Part shown: positions 19,194 through 30,600 of the stretch, in pieces
Numbering within the stretch: the stretch's first letter is position 1
Layout: every line of letters begins with the position of its first letter
Assembly (NCBI GenBank): GCA_024529925.1
Contig: JAFEUB010001549.1
Span: 626,352 to 690,351 of the forward strand
Direction of reading: 5' to 3'
DNA: 64,000 nt
DNA from: Ophthalmolycus amberensis
Lineage: Eukaryota > Chordata > Actinopteri > Perciformes > Zoarcidae
Made by a program: the position numbers and the translations under genes
The notes under the pieces: model-generated
What the model saw: only the letters and a program-made list of their open reading frames with translations
What the model was told of the DNA's origin: nothing
The model's database searches: none

Positions 19194-19504
19194 AATGAGA
19201 AGTGTGCCACTGCATGTTTATTTAATTTGTTCAACACATAAATAACACCATATAACATCAGAGGCATTTGCAAGGATATGTCCATGACAGAATATGAGAT
19301 GACAGATTATAAGTGCATCATATTTAACAACCTCTTTGGTACAGAATCCTTTGTCACCTGCACAAACTCTTACATAAACTCTCTTCAGGCTTAACCCCTT
19401 GGCTCCCCTGAAGTGGAGGTTAAATACATGCAGGCCGGGCTTAATTCCAACAATTCGAACTGACAGAAACACAGTATCTGTTAATTCAATAACTCCAGCG
19501 ACAA
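19194..19504 (-). pseudogene. Unidentified 3'-terminal exon fragment, copy 2
   Basis: Copy of 6330-6640 with the same open frame, acceptor and AATAAA. Confidence 0.4.
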
Positions 19505-19583
19505 CTGTACATGTTTAAGACTTTACTTAAAACGTATGCATGACATCAACACCAATGGCTACACGTCTTCTGTTCCTCTAGAA

Positions 19584-20302
19584 CAGGGGTCTCAAACTCC
19601 CGGCCTGCGGCCCGTCATGTTATGTGGCCCGCGAATCCGCCAGCAAAAAAAAATTTAAAGTTAGACTTCATAATAAAAATATCCCCATAGTCGAAATTAT
19701 GAAATAGAAAGTTGAAGTTATGAGACATAAAGTCATAATTCTGAGATAAAAAGTCAAAATGATGATAGAAAGTCAAAATGATGAGATTGAAAGTCAAAAT
19801 TATGAAATAGAAAGTCAAAATGATGAGATGAACACACAGTCATAGAAGCAGCTCTTTGGCTGGTTACTGTACATTTGAAATGTAAATGTATTGTGAGTAC
19901 ATTGAAGACTACTTTAAACGTGACTTTAAAACACATGAAATACTTCACGTGGGATTGTGCAAACGCACCCTTGAAAGGATTTTAAGCTTTGAACAAAGTT
20001 ATTGTCATAACTTGTTTGATATTTGACTTTGATATTTTCTTTAATAGTTTGATCTTTGATAGAGTAATCTGGGTTTCTTAACCCTAAATTAAAAGGATTT
20101 AAGTTATAATAACAGAAATGTGCTTAAATATATTTTTACATTTATATAACTGCATGTACAATATTTTTACACTTGAATAAACAATCAAATGCAGAGACAG
20201 TTATTTACCAATATGTTAGGAGTAGTTACAGTTACAACCGGCCCTTTGTGGGCGACCATGATGCTGATGTGGCCCGGAGTGAAAATGAGTTTGAGACCCC
20301 TA
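19584..20302. mobile_element. Non-autonomous hAT-like element, copy 2
   Basis: Copy of 6720-7438 with the same inverted ends and internal minisatellite. Confidence 0.6.
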
Positions 20303-20423
20303 TAGGGTGTGAAACATTCTTGGAAATCCAAAAACTATATCAATTCTGTTCCAAGTACGGGGCAGCTACATTCAAAATCAGAATCCTGTCCACTGATGCA
20401 TGAACTGGTCATAAAGAGTTCCT

Positions 20424-21069
20424 GTCTACTTGTATTACACAAGACAACTCTCTAATTCTTGATTATTAGTTTTACTTCACGACAAATTTGTTTCCCTGTC
20501 TTTGTCTTATCTGAATGTAAAACCCCATTAATATGACCACTCTTCTACCTTCAAAATGGCTCTCTGCAGTTTCTCTACTATGAATTCCACATTTCTTCCC
20601 CTCTTCCAAATTGACCCATCATCTGCAAACAGTGACAATCCCATCCCAAATCTTCCTCTTGCTGTAATAAATGTTCATTCTCCACTATTGTTGAAGGGCA
20701 AACTCTTCACTAATATTGTCTCAACTATAAATGTTAACAAACGTTTCTCTGTTTTCTCCTCATCTCTCACTGCTGTTGTTTCACCATCTTTTAGGACTGG
20801 ATACCAAAACTGTCTTTTAATCCCGTTCATTCTTTTTATTAGTTCTCATACTTTATACATTTTTTTGGTGACAAATTGAGTGACAAAATTCCCTCCAAAA
20901 GTTCTTCTTTTGTATGATCCTCCTTACATTTGCTTGCAACTTTTTATATTCAATAAGACTCTGAAAACTATGATTATGTTTTAATACTTTAAAAGCTTTA
21001 TTTCGAGATGTAATACCTTCATCATATTCCTTTGTCCACCAAGGTACAATCTCATGTAGGTGTGGAAGG
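20424..21069 (-). mobile_element. Reverse-strand LINE, linker and RT N-terminal part, copy 2
   Basis: Copy of 7560-8205; encodes the same VPWWTKEYDEG stretch on the minus strand. Confidence 0.55.
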
Positions 21070-21686
21070 CATAGAGAGAGCAGATTGATTGCTAAGAGAG
21101 CACTAAAACTAAAAGAAGAGGAGATATGGAATATTCCTTTTGGAAAGGGGGAAGCTACATAATTAATAAGAGAGGCCGTACGGGATGTATGGCAGAAGAA
21201 GTGGGACAACGACAACAAAGGAAGATATTCTACCATTCAGAAATCCATAAATGAGAGGTCATATTATCAAGGTTAAGATTCGGACATACAGGACTTAACT
21301 CAACTCTGTATTTAATGGCAAAAAAGACAACATTTGTTTGTAATGTTGCTGAAGACGTGGAGCATGTTATCCTAAAGTGTCGAAGATACAATACAGACAT
21401 GAACATCTTGAAGCAACAAATGTCAGTTGGGACGGAGATGGAGTTTGGAGGGAGTTCTTGCAGCGGACAAAGAATGGCGTGAGTGCTGCAGGGCACTGTT
21501 GCGATTTCTTAAATAAACGGGATTAGACTGTAGGATTTAGGTTTTTTACTTTTAATTATTATTATTATTTAGAACAGTGATGAAACTTTTACTCTGAACC
21601 TGCACACTCCGGTACAGTAGGTGGCGGTATGCACCTATTCAAGTTGGTTGCGATCCGCCAATCAAATTAGAGAAGAAGAAGCAGCA
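21054..21686 (+). mobile_element. LINE RNase H end and 3' UTR, copy 2
   Basis: Copy of 8190-8822, ending next to the third fnbp4 exon 1. Confidence 0.6.
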
Positions 21687-21755
21687 GCAGAGCACAGCAG
21701 AGCAACAACAACGAGGCTAGGGTGGGCTGCAGGACCCCAGACTGTCAAGACAGCG

Positions 21756-21886
21756 ATGGGTAAGAACAACCGCCTCACAGGAGGAGCGGTCGGTCGGAGA
21801 ACGATCCTCCAGCTTTCACCTTCCGCTTTCCGGGCTCGGTGGTGGGGATGTCGTAGAGAGGGAAGAAGACCCCTCGGGATCCGATG
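21756..21886 (+). pseudogene. fnbp4: fnbp4-derived first exon, unit 3 (frame broken)
   Basis: ATG at 21756, donor after 21886; same 131 nt and same phase conflict as the other two. GTCGTAGAG replaces GTCGGAGAG. CCAAT box at 21658-21662. Confidence 0.6.
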
Positions 21887-22620
21887 GTATTTCTTGATGT
21901 TATCTCAGTGGCTTGTTAGCTGAATGCTAAATGCTGGAGCTGTGAAGCATGTGGCCATCTTTTAAAAATTCTAAATGATCTCCGTCCAGATGAACACGCT
22001 GAAAACTAATATCACGTGACTATTCAAGTACACTGGGCATGCGGGTGGGTGCCGATGTAAACAGGAAGTAGATTGTTGCTTATTTAAAAATAACCAATCA
22101 AGTAGCGAACGTGGGTGTCTACGTCATCTTTTTCAAACTTATGCGTTTACAAACGTCCACAATAAGAGGCAAGCACAGAGAAGCACAGAGTTTGAGTACA
22201 ATACTCGGTACTCACTTTCTGGAGGTAACTGTCTGTGTGCTGCATTTAAGATGACGTGTTCATGTTTTATAACAGAGCAATATCATATTAATTATAGTTG
22301 TCTCCATAACACAAGGAAGCCGTATTTATTTACATATATTTTTGCTTTCGCATTAAAGCTGCTGGTGTACTTGGAAGAAATACAATCCATTCATATAATT
22401 ATATTATTATAATAATACATTTAATACTAATCAATTATTCTTTGGAATACAACTCATCAATACTGCTAGGTTACACATTTGGTTGACAAATGAACTGCCT
22501 TGATGTTGAAATCTGTCAGCCACCTTTAGTATAGCAGAACATAAGGATTGTGTGCAATATATCACCTAAAATCTGCTTTGATCTGTTTCCAAGCATCTCA
22601 TGGTTGTTGTTTTTTTGCAG
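21887..22620 (+). other. Intron between exon 1 and first WW exon, unit 3
   Basis: Copy of 9023-9756 with an empty GTATAGCA site near 22530. No other exon seen. Confidence 0.45.
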
Positions 22621-23250
22621 TGGGTGTAGAGATGGGAGACTGGCAGGAGGTGTGGGATGAGAACTTTGACTGCTGCTACTACTGGAACACTCAGACCTAT
22701 GAGGTGTCCATTGAGCTGCCACAATATCTAGCTGATCAGGTGCAAAGTCTGGGGCAGACTACGAACAGGTAGGAACTGACAGAGACACAGTATCAGTTGT
22801 GAACAGCAGCTTCATCTTTTGAAGTCACTGTGCCTATCTGACCTCAAGTACAATTTTTTTGTCTCAAGTACAGCAATTCAGACGTGTATGATGTATTTTG
22901 TACTTTTCTTTGTAGCTCTCGTGTCAATGGCAACGGCACAGCGCATGAAGCCCATCACACCAACCAAAGTGCTGCAATTGTTGCAGCCCCGCCATCTGTG
23001 AAGGAGACCAAAGTGAAGGCAAGTCTCATTTAAGTCCAACACAAATGTGAATTAGTTTAAAGACATTTATTCTGAGCTTTAATATGTCACCCTTGTGTTT
23101 TTGTCTAAAAGCAGGTAATTGAGAGTGCTGTAGGCCTCACAAGTGAAAAAGAGGAGAGGGAGTTTGTTGCCTCCCCTGGCTGCTCGGAGAACCTTATGGT
23201 TCTGGATGGGGATGTCGGAGAGAAAGAAGAAGACTCCTCGGGATCCGATG
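22621..23250 (+). CDS. fnbp4: fnbp4 WW-B-C' exon cassette (type a), unit 3
   Basis: WW 22621-22768, B 22916-23018, C' 23115-23250. Same layout as 1472-2114; the first intron is 3 bp shorter (a GAG loss after the donor). Confidence 0.65.
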
Positions 23251-26200
23251 GTATTTCTTAATGTTATCTCAGTGGCTCTCTAGCTGAATGCAGCTTGTGG
23301 CCATCTTTTAAAAATCGATTAACTTCACAAAATGTAGCTAACAAATTAGTTAACATTAGCTGCAAAAATACATCATACCCCAAAATAGCTAATGTTTATG
23401 CTTAATGATGGCAGTATGCTAGCTCATGAGACCGGTTTGTTTAAGTTAAGCTAACACTAACGGATCCACCAGAAGCTATTGTGTAGCATGGGCATGGCAA
23501 CTCAGGCTACATCCACTCTAATACGTTTTCATTTAAAAACAAAAACGATCTCCGTCCACACGGGCATCTCAGTATCGTTTTCTAAAAGATCTCCGTCCAG
23601 ACTAACACACCTGAAAATTAATATCACGTGACTATTCACGTACACTGGGCATGCGGGTGGGTGCCGATGTAAACAGGAAGTAGATTGGTTGCTTAGTTTT
23701 AAAAAAATACAACAGAGTAATAAAGTAGTCTTTAATAATGAACGGTCGTGTTTGATACCGGTACTTAAGATCTTCCTCCAAAATCTTCCTCTATAAACTC
23801 AAACAGACACATTCCGTGGAAACTTTTAGAAGTTTTGTTTTTCAGACTTGGTTACAACGCTGTGGGCCTTGTTCTATCTCTCTCTCTCTCATCAAATTTA
23901 CTTTAAAATGAACACTTACACATAGTTGTTTACTAGAGTATGGGTCAATAAATGTGGTCAACACACGTCTCTCATTCATTTCCTCGGTTTCGTTGTTGTC
24001 TGTTCTCACTCGTAGCTCTGCTGCTGAAGTCTCTGTCGTACTGGAGAGCAATTCATGTTTCGTTCCTTTATAGTTTATGTGTGGACTTCACAATAGTTGT
24101 GCAAAACAAAATAAGCATTAATAAGAAAAGGAAAGTCCTCCGTTTTGTGTCCGTCCTCCTCAAAGCCTCAAACCGTGACTTCAAACGTCCACTCTGTAGG
24201 TCTGATAACACCGCTGGACACGCCACTCACTAATCGCTCCAATAACAGCTTCTTCCTCCGCAACAATGCATAATTTAACTGGACAACAGCTGCTAGTAAA
24301 GACAACAAGTTCAGCAACAACTGCAATCAGTTCTCCACCCAATACCTCAGGTTGATACTCAGACACCAGCTGTGAGTGCAGACCAGAACCAACAAAGCAC
24401 AGAGTTTGAGTACAATACTCAGTACTCACTTTCTGGAGGTAACTGTCTGTGTGCTGTATTTAAGATGAAGTGTTCATGTTTTATAAAAGAGATATCATAT
24501 TCATTATAGTTGTCTCCATAACATAAGGAAGCATTAAAGCTGCTGGTGTACTTGGAAGAAAAACAATCCATTCATATAATTATATTATTATAATAATACA
24601 TTTAATACTAATCAATTATTCTTTGGAATACAACTCATCAATACTGCTAGGTTACACATTTGGTTGACAAATTAACTGCCTTGATGTTGAAATTTATCAG
24701 CCACCCTTTAGTATAGCAGAACATAAGGATTGTCTGCAATATATCACCTAAAATCTGCTTTGATCTGTTTCCAAGCATCTCATGGTTGTTGTTTTTTTGC
24801 AGTGGGTGTAGAGATGGGAGACTGGCAGGTGTTATGGGATAAGATCTTTCGCTGCTACTTCTACAAGAACACTCAGACCAATGAGGTGTCCATTGAGCTG
24901 CCACAATATCTAGCTGATCAGGTGCAAAGCCTGGGGCAGACTACGAACAGGTAGGAGGAACTGACAGAGACACAGTATCATCACAACTGTGTGAGCAGCA
25001 GCTTCATCTTTCACTGTACCTATCTGACCTCAAGTACAATTCTTTAAACATTTCTTTGGGTTTGTCTCAAGTACAGCAATTCAGATGTGTATAATGTATT
25101 TTGTACTTTTCTTTGTAGCTATCGTGTCAATGGCAACAGCACAGCGCATGAAGCCCATCACACCAACGAAAGTGCTGCAATTGTTCCAGCCCCGCGATCT
25201 GTGAAGGAGACCAAAGTGAAGGCAAGTCTCATTTAAGTCCAACACAAATGTGAATTAGTTTAAAGACATTTATTCTGAGCTTTAATATGTCACCCTTGTG
25301 TTTTTGTCTAAAAGCAGGTAATTGAGAGTGCTGTAGGCCCCACAAGTGAAGAAGAGGAGAGGGAGTTCATTGCCTCCCCTGGCTGCTCGGAGAACCTTAT
25401 GATTTTGCGTGGAGTTATGAGGCTGAGTAAGTCAGAAAGGTGCCCCCTAGCGGTAGTGTTTGTCGACTTTGCAAAGGCCTCCGATACCTTTTCACACGAG
25501 CACCTCCTGAGGGCACTGGAACAGAAGGAGTTAGACCAACACATGCTGGAGCATGTCAAAAACTCTTATGATGCATATACGGCCAAAGTTCGATGCCTTG
25601 TAGAGGAAACGAGAAACATCGACATGAAGTTGGAAGTGAAGCAGGGTGACTCCATGTCCCCTCTCATCTCTAACCTTGCTCTGGATCCACTGATACAGAC
25701 ACTTGAACGCGAGGGCCGGGGCTTTGCCGTTAATGGGAAGCCCATTACTGCGCTAGCATTTGCAGACAACCTGGTGATGCTGAGTAGCTCTTGGGACGAT
25801 ATGGTCATCAACATAGCCATTCTCGAAACATTCTGCAAGAGTACAGGCATGAGCGTCCAGCCAAGTAAGTGCCATGGGTTCTTCATAGAGATGGCCGGTA
25901 AAACGTGTAAGGTAAATGACTGCAACTCGTGGGCCATCGATAAGAAGCCGATCCACCTAGTGGGACCGGACGAGTCGGCCGGTTATTTGGGAGTCTGGGT
26001 GAACCCACGGAAGGGACTGATTTCTGGAGATGTGGTTGCTAAGATCCAGCAATGGACCAAGGCAATCGGGCAGTCACCGTTAGACCCGGAAGTTAAGGTG
26101 TTCTTGTTGCGTGACTATGTAATACCGAGAGTGATCTTTGTCGCCGATCAATGCATGATATATACGAAGGTCCTGAAAAAAATGGACGGCCACATCAAGC

Positions 26201-27279
26201 AGGAAGTAAAGAGCTGGCTCCATCTGCCGACTTGTACAACCGACGGACTACTATACTCCAGGTTATCCAGCGGTGGTCTGGGTCTCCCTAAGTTGGCAAG
26301 AACTGTCCCGGCCATGCAGGCCCTGAGGATCCACGGGCTGTTTCACTCCCCGGAGGAAATAGTCGGATGGGTCGCTCATCAAACGATAAGTCGCACGGTG
26401 CTTAAGAGGGCCTGGCTGAGAGCGGGCGGGTCACCGGGCAAAATCTCTAAACCAGGCACCCTCACGGGGGATGCAAGTCTTGGGGGGAGATGTCCTAGGG
26501 ATAAATTTGGTGAGATCCAAAGACACAACAGGGTGTGTGACATCCTCGTAACAGAAGCTGAGCGCAACGGCTGGAGAGTGGAGAAAGAGAAAAGCTGTAT
26601 AATGCCCTCCGGGAAGATCCTAACTCCAGACTTAATCTGCTCAAAGAAAAGGAAGGTGCTCATTGTGGACGTTACGATAAGGTACGAAAGAAATGAAGAC
26701 ACCCTCGGGGAAGCGCGGCTTGAGAAAGAGAGAAAGTACTGTCCCTTGACCCCTGTAATCAAACAGAGCAGACCTCGGGTGACAGAGGTCAAAGTCTTTG
26801 GCTTCCCGATTGGAGCCAGGGGAAAATGGCCGATCGAAAACAACAAACTTCTCAGAATATTGGGCCTGAAGAAAGCTCAACGCCTGATTTTTGCTAAACT
26901 TTTAAGCAGGAGAACACTAATATATACGCTGAATATTTCGCGGACCCTCAAGTTAAAGCAGGCGGAGAAGAAGAAGGTGGAGGAGAAGAAGGCAGTGAAG
27001 AAGAAGGCAGTGAAGAAGAAGGCAGTGAAGAAGAAGGCGGTGAAGAAGAAGGCAGTGAAGAAGAAGGCGGTGAAGAAGGAGGAGGTGTGGCGGAAGAAGA
27101 AGGCGCAGTGGAAGAAGGTGGTGTGGTGGAAGAAGGAGGCGTGGTTGAAGGCGGAGGCGTGGTTGAAGGCGGAGGCGTGGTTGAAGGCGGATAAGAAGGT
27201 GGCGGAGAGGAAGGTGGAGAAGATACGAAAGAATCGTGTTCGTACACTTAGGAGTTCTAAATATGGCCAACGCAAGTAA
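22621..27279 (+). CDS. Predicted chimeric gene, unit 3: two WW cassettes spliced to a shorter RT/endonuclease
   Basis: Exons WW 22621-22768, B 22916-23018, C' 23115-23250, WW 24803-24950, B 25119-25221, C::RT 25318-27279, all in agreeing phase. From the Met at 22632 the frame is 862 residues with no stop. The second cassette is WW type c, as in the middle cassette of unit 2, but its following introns resemble type b. Unit 3 is therefore a mosaic made by exchange between cassettes. The RT part has lost the zinc-knuckle region and has an expanded basic tail. Confidence 0.45.
23251..24802 (+). other. Long intron with unidentified repeated block, unit 3
   Basis: Copy of 10390-11854 without the hAT: CTCCGTCCA block, the unidentified 23760-24450 segment with a minus-strand 82-residue frame (24181-24429), and an empty GTATAGCA site at 24711-24718. 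Confidence 0.35.
24803..25221 (+). CDS. fnbp4: fnbp4 WW-B exon pair (type c WW), unit 3
   Basis: WW 24803-24950 (VLWDKIFRCYFYKNTQTNEV) and B 25119-25221 (CTATCGTGTC start, so one Ser-to-Tyr type change at the junction codon region). Splice sites intact, GC donor kept. Confidence 0.62.
25318..27279 (+). CDS. fnbp4 exon C fused to RT/endonuclease, copy 3 (zinc knuckle deleted, tail expanded)
   Basis: 653-residue open frame. RT motifs A, B and the FADN form of motif C are as in copy 1. Compared with copy 1 about 360 bp are missing in frame between the residues GDAS and LGG: the segment with the CCHC knuckle is gone and the join lies near 26480. The endonuclease RHN, PD and D residues remain. 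The C-terminal tail is rebuilt from tandem repeats: a 15-bp unit coding AVKKK at 26992-27075 and an 18-bp unit coding AWLKAE at 27139-27190. All units are multiples of three, so the frame to the common end LRTLRSSKYGQRK is kept. Confidence 0.78.
   Translation, partial: VIESAVGPTSEEEEREFIASPGCSENLMILRGVMRLSKSERCPLAVVFVDFAKASDTFSHEHLLRALEQKELDQHMLEHVKNSYDAYTAKVRCLVEETRNIDMKLEVKQGDSMSPLISNLALDPLIQTLEREGRGFAVNGKPITALAFADNLVMLSSSWDDMVINIAILETFCKSTGMSVQPSKCHGFFIEMAGKTCKVNDCNSWAIDKKPIHLVGPDESAGYLGVWVNPRKGLISGDVVAKIQQWTKAIGQSPLDPEVKVFLLRDYVIPRVIFVADQCMIYTKVLKKMDGHIKQEVKSWLHLPTCTTDGLLYSRLSSGGLGLPKLARTVPAMQALRIHGLFHSPEEIVGWVAHQTISRTVLKRAWLRAGGSPGKISKPGTLTGDASLGGRCPRDKFGEIQRHNRVCDILVTEAERNGWRVEKEKSCIMPSGKILTPDLICSKKRKVLIVDVTIRYERNEDTLGEARLEKERKYCPLTPVIKQSRPRVTEVKVFGFPIGARGKWPIENNKLLRILGLKKAQRLIFAKLLSRRTLIYTLNISRTLKLKQAEKKKVEEKKAVKKKAVKKKAVKKKAVKKKAVKKKAVKKEEVWRKKKAQWKKVVWWKKEAWLKAEAWLKAEAWLKADKKVAERKVEKIRKNRVRTLRSSKYGQRK
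26992..27190 (+). repeat. Coding minisatellites in RT copy 3 tail
   Basis: Six or so 15-bp units (GAAGAAGGCAGTGAA type) at 26992-27075 and three 18-bp units (GGCGTGGTTGAAGGCGGA) at 27139-27190. Purine-rich on the plus strand; the opposite strand shows Ser/Pro-rich open frames that are only shadows. Confidence 0.8.
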
Positions 27280-27437
27280 TAACTACCTGCAGAAGATAAC
27301 ATCTGGGAACTCACTGAGTTAACATAATGATACGATGCATTTTCAGTAGTCCCGCCAGAGCGGGAGCTGACAGTTTAACCTGGAAGCTTCATCCAATGTG
27401 CAGAATGAGGTGCATCTAAGCCTCTAAGAACAGGGGT
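27280..27437 (+). other. Retroelement 3' UTR with hairpin, copy 3
   Basis: Copy of 5480-5635, with the CCCGC/GCGGG hairpin at about 27351-27364. Confidence 0.4.
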
Positions 27438-28205
27438 TTCCAATTAGCTGCTAGTCTTGCTCATATTTCTGACAGCGTACAATAACATGTTGTACTGTTT
27501 CCTCTTGTCCACTATACTAGCATTTGCCAGTATCATGTTTTCCTACTTTAACTAGCATACTTTTAACTGTCAATATGTGCCTGTAATGTATGCAAATTAA
27601 AAATACCCACTCTACCCTTGTTCTTTTTTAATAATGCAAAGTCTGTTGCATCAGGAAGTATACACGGTGCTATTTCTGGTAATGGAACTGTTGGACTGAA
27701 GTTCAAAGCTTCTTCTCCCTCCTCTCCTTTTGCCAGCAGGGTTTTAGAGTTTCCTGTGTTGGATGCCCTGTAGATTAGCCCAATAACTCAATGCTAACTG
27801 AGTTATTCTTAATTCTGGCGGCATTTCTCCCGTTTCTACCTGCAATGCAGCCGTTGGGCTCGTTTTAGAGGCACCAGTACATAATCTCATTGCCTGATAT
27901 TGAATAGTAACATTTTTAAGGGATGTGCTTGCTGCTGATCCATACACCATATTTTAATATAGATCTAATTAATTCACTCTATGGCTTTCAAAGCAGGTCA
28001 ATGCCCCCCTTTCACTTCCCAGCCGATGTGACACTTGTCAAACCACAAGTGTTATACTCTCCAATTCATGATGATGTAGTTTTACTTCACTACCAATTTC
28101 TTTCCTTGTCTTATCAACTGAAAATGTTATTTTTAGGACTTCATGTAATTCTTCTGTTAAACCCTCTTTGAAGGGCAAGAAGTACGATTTTTCTATCGGC
28201 AAAGT
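27438..28205 (-). mobile_element. Reverse-strand LINE, RT part, copy 3 (longer form)
   Basis: Homologous to 5636-6245, with its own small deletions. It keeps about 215 bp (roughly 27990-28205) that are absent at the CAAAGCAG junction of the other copies. The minus strand 27950-27744 has an open 68-residue RT C-terminal frame (TIQYQAMRLCTGASKTSP). This copy is closer to the undeleted ancestor. Confidence 0.55.
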
Positions 28206-28304
28206 GAGTTAGAGCTGCTTCATTTTTGACAGTGTAGAAAAAAGCCTGCAATGTCACCAAAACGTACACGAGACAATACAAAATGAGAAGTTTGCCACTG
28301 CATG

Positions 28305-28562
28305 TTTTTAATTTATTCAACACATAAATAACAGAGGCATTTGCAAGGATATGTCCATGGCAGATTATAAGTGCATCATATTTAATAATCTCTTTGGTAC
28401 AGAATCCTTTGTCACCTGCACAAACTCTTACATAAACTCTCTTCAGGCTTAACCCCTTGGCTCCCCTGAAGTGGAGGTTAAAGACATGCAGGCCGGGCTT
28501 AATTCCAACAATTCGAACTGACAGAGACACAGTATCTGTTAATTCAATAACTCCAGCGACAA
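28305..28562 (-). pseudogene. Unidentified 3'-terminal exon fragment, copy 3
   Basis: Same open frame as 6330-6640, with a small internal deletion near its 3' end. The following DNA differs from the other copies because of an insertion at about 28591. Confidence 0.38.
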
Positions 28563-28593
28563 CTGTACATGTTTAAGACTTTACTTAAACCGT

Positions 28594-28630
<37 letters not shown>
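28594..28630. repeat. (CA)n microsatellite
   Basis: About 18 uninterrupted CA dinucleotides at the left edge of the inserted block. Confidence 0.95.
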
Positions 28631-28632
<2 letters not shown>

Positions 28633-29104
28633 GTCCAGTGTCCAAAGCCTGTCCGTTGTCCCGAGTCGGGAGGGAAACTCAACCTTCCTCACGGCTGGAA
28701 ACGGTCCGGGATGGAAACAAACCCGTCGACCGGTGAACTCCGTGGTACTACTCGGCTCGGCCTCTGCGCACAGGTGAATTCCCAGGGATCTACTCTGCGC
28801 GGCAGGAGTGCTGCAGACAGCCAGAAAGGTTAGAAATAACTATTCACGAAAACACTGTTCAAACTCACGTGGTCTAGAACCAGACTGGTAACCGGACGGA
28901 CTGACAACGCGCTGGAGGACAGCTGGGGTATTTAAGTCCGTCGGAGATGATCACTGGAATTCCCCACAGCTGAGCCTGGGGAGAGGGGCGTGGTTGGAGA
29001 CGGAACTCGGGGGTGGAAACTATAGGCTGACACAAAAACAAAACATAAGCACATGGCCTTCAAACAACAACACTGACAGGGGGAAAAAACAGAGGAGCAT
29101 ACAC
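28631..29104. other. Unassigned GC-richer segment
   Basis: Between the CA repeat and the gag remnant. Higher GC than its surroundings, with GGTATTTAAG near 28930. No open frame of note and no recognised repeat; it could be a promoter or LTR fragment, but I cannot support either. Confidence 0.25.
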
Positions 29105-30115
29105 TAGGTCAGACCGAGATCCTAACACTTACACTCTTTGTGTCCTCCATTTTTCAATAACTCACGTTCTGTTAGTCCACTCATGTAAATGAATGATCAA
29201 GCCATTTTTATCCACACGCAGTTCTAGTGCAAGCTGTGTCAATAACAGCTGATCCTTGAGACTCCACCATGAATATCTCTGTCAGACAACGATTCTTTTG
29301 ACAACAAAGTAATGATGCATTCTTCAACATCTGTCACTTTTTCATCCTCTGTTAATTTTGCATGTTCATTTTTGTGAGGACAATCTTTTGCCCAGTGATA
29401 TGTGCTTTGGCAGACTTCACATCTTGATCTTCTCCCGTATCTGTCCAGTGGATTCGTCCCTTGAACAGCCGTATGGATCTGTGGGCTTGACCCGACATTA
29501 CTTTCACGCTTGCCAGTAAACCGCGTGTAGTTGGCAGAGTCAGCAGCACCCCCACACACACGGAGGCTCATCAGCTCCCTCTTGTGGAGAATTATCGCCA
29601 AAGATTCTTTTCAAGGCTGACTTCATGTTTGCAAACGAAAGGTTTGGACACGCGGTAAGTGCTACCTGTTTGTCTTTAACATTAAGTCCTGCAGTATCAA
29701 GTAGCTTGAAAGCTAACACAGCATCTGGAAGCTCCATCTTGAACTTACGTCTTGTCTTGTACCGGTGCTCAAACTTGACGATATAATCGACCATGGAGAC
29801 GTCATTTTCTCTTGTGATCCGGTCAAACTCTGTGTACGCCTCGTACTGGCGATCCTTTTCCTCTTTCATAAACACAGCGTCCAATTTCGTGAGAAGTATA
29901 TTCATTCCTTCATCGTCGTTCAAATCCACTGCGGCAATTTCTAGTCCACTATCCCTCGCTCTTCCCGTCATTGATAAAGCGACCGCCAAGGCCTGCTTCT
30001 TCTTCTCGAGGACCGTCACCAGACTCCAACTTTCAACGTCATTTTTCCAGCTCTCGTAAGACTTCTTCTCGTCAAACGGCGGCGGAACCTTGTAATTGCC
30101 AGCTGACATCCTCTG
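29105..30115 (-). pseudogene. gag: LTR-retrotransposon gag-protease remnant
   Basis: Minus strand. A Gag frame from about 30109 (start MSAGNYKVPPPFDE) runs to 29540 with capsid-like helices. A frame change near 29560 leads into a zinc knuckle CEVCQSTYHWAKDC (C-x2-C-x4-H-x4-C) at about 29420-29379. Further frame changes lead to a protease-like AVIDTACTRT motif at about 29250-29220. Pol is absent and no LTR is visible. Type is copia/gypsy-like, not settled. The block is bordered on both sides by near-identical 50-bp stretches (28540-28590 and 30124-30175) from the terminal-exon repeat. Confidence 0.65.
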
Positions 30116-30377
30116 CAACCATGTCAATTCAATAATTCCAGCGACAACTGTACATGTTTAAGACTTTACTTAAAACGTATGCACGACATCAACACCAACG
30201 GCTGCACGTCTTCCGTTCCTCTGGAACAGCGGTTCCAGAGGACTTTGTTAGCAGCAGCATCTTTTGAAGTCACTGTACCTATCAGACCTCAAGTATAATT
30301 CTTTACACATTTCTTTGGGTTTGTCTCAAGTACAGCAATTCAGACGTGTATGATGTATTTTGTACTTTTCTTTGTAG

Positions 30378-30600
30378 CTCTCGTGTCAATGGCAACGGCA
30401 CAGCACATGAAGCCCATCACACCAACGGAAGTGCTGCAATTGTTGCAGGCCCGCGATCTGTGAAGGAGACCAAAGTGAAGGCAAGTCTCATTTAAGTCCA
30501 ACACAAATGTGAATTAATTTTAATTAGTTTAAAGACATTTATTCTGAGCTTTAATATGTCACCCTTATGTCGGAGAGAAAGAAGAAGACCCCTTGGGATC
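30378..30600 (+). pseudogene. fnbp4: fnbp4 exon B and broken exon C', unit 4
   Basis: Exon B 30378-30480 is intact with acceptor and GC donor, but no WW exon precedes it. A deletion removes the next acceptor and most of exon C'; only its exon-1-derived tail (about 30568-30605) remains, joined directly to intron sequence. Confidence 0.6.

Larger units (their letters stand above)
14251..24717 (+). repeat. Segmental duplication A, copy 2
   Basis: Second copy of 1387-11853. A third, partial exon-1-bearing copy relation links 1-1386, 8324-9671 and 21188-22538. Confidence 0.85.
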
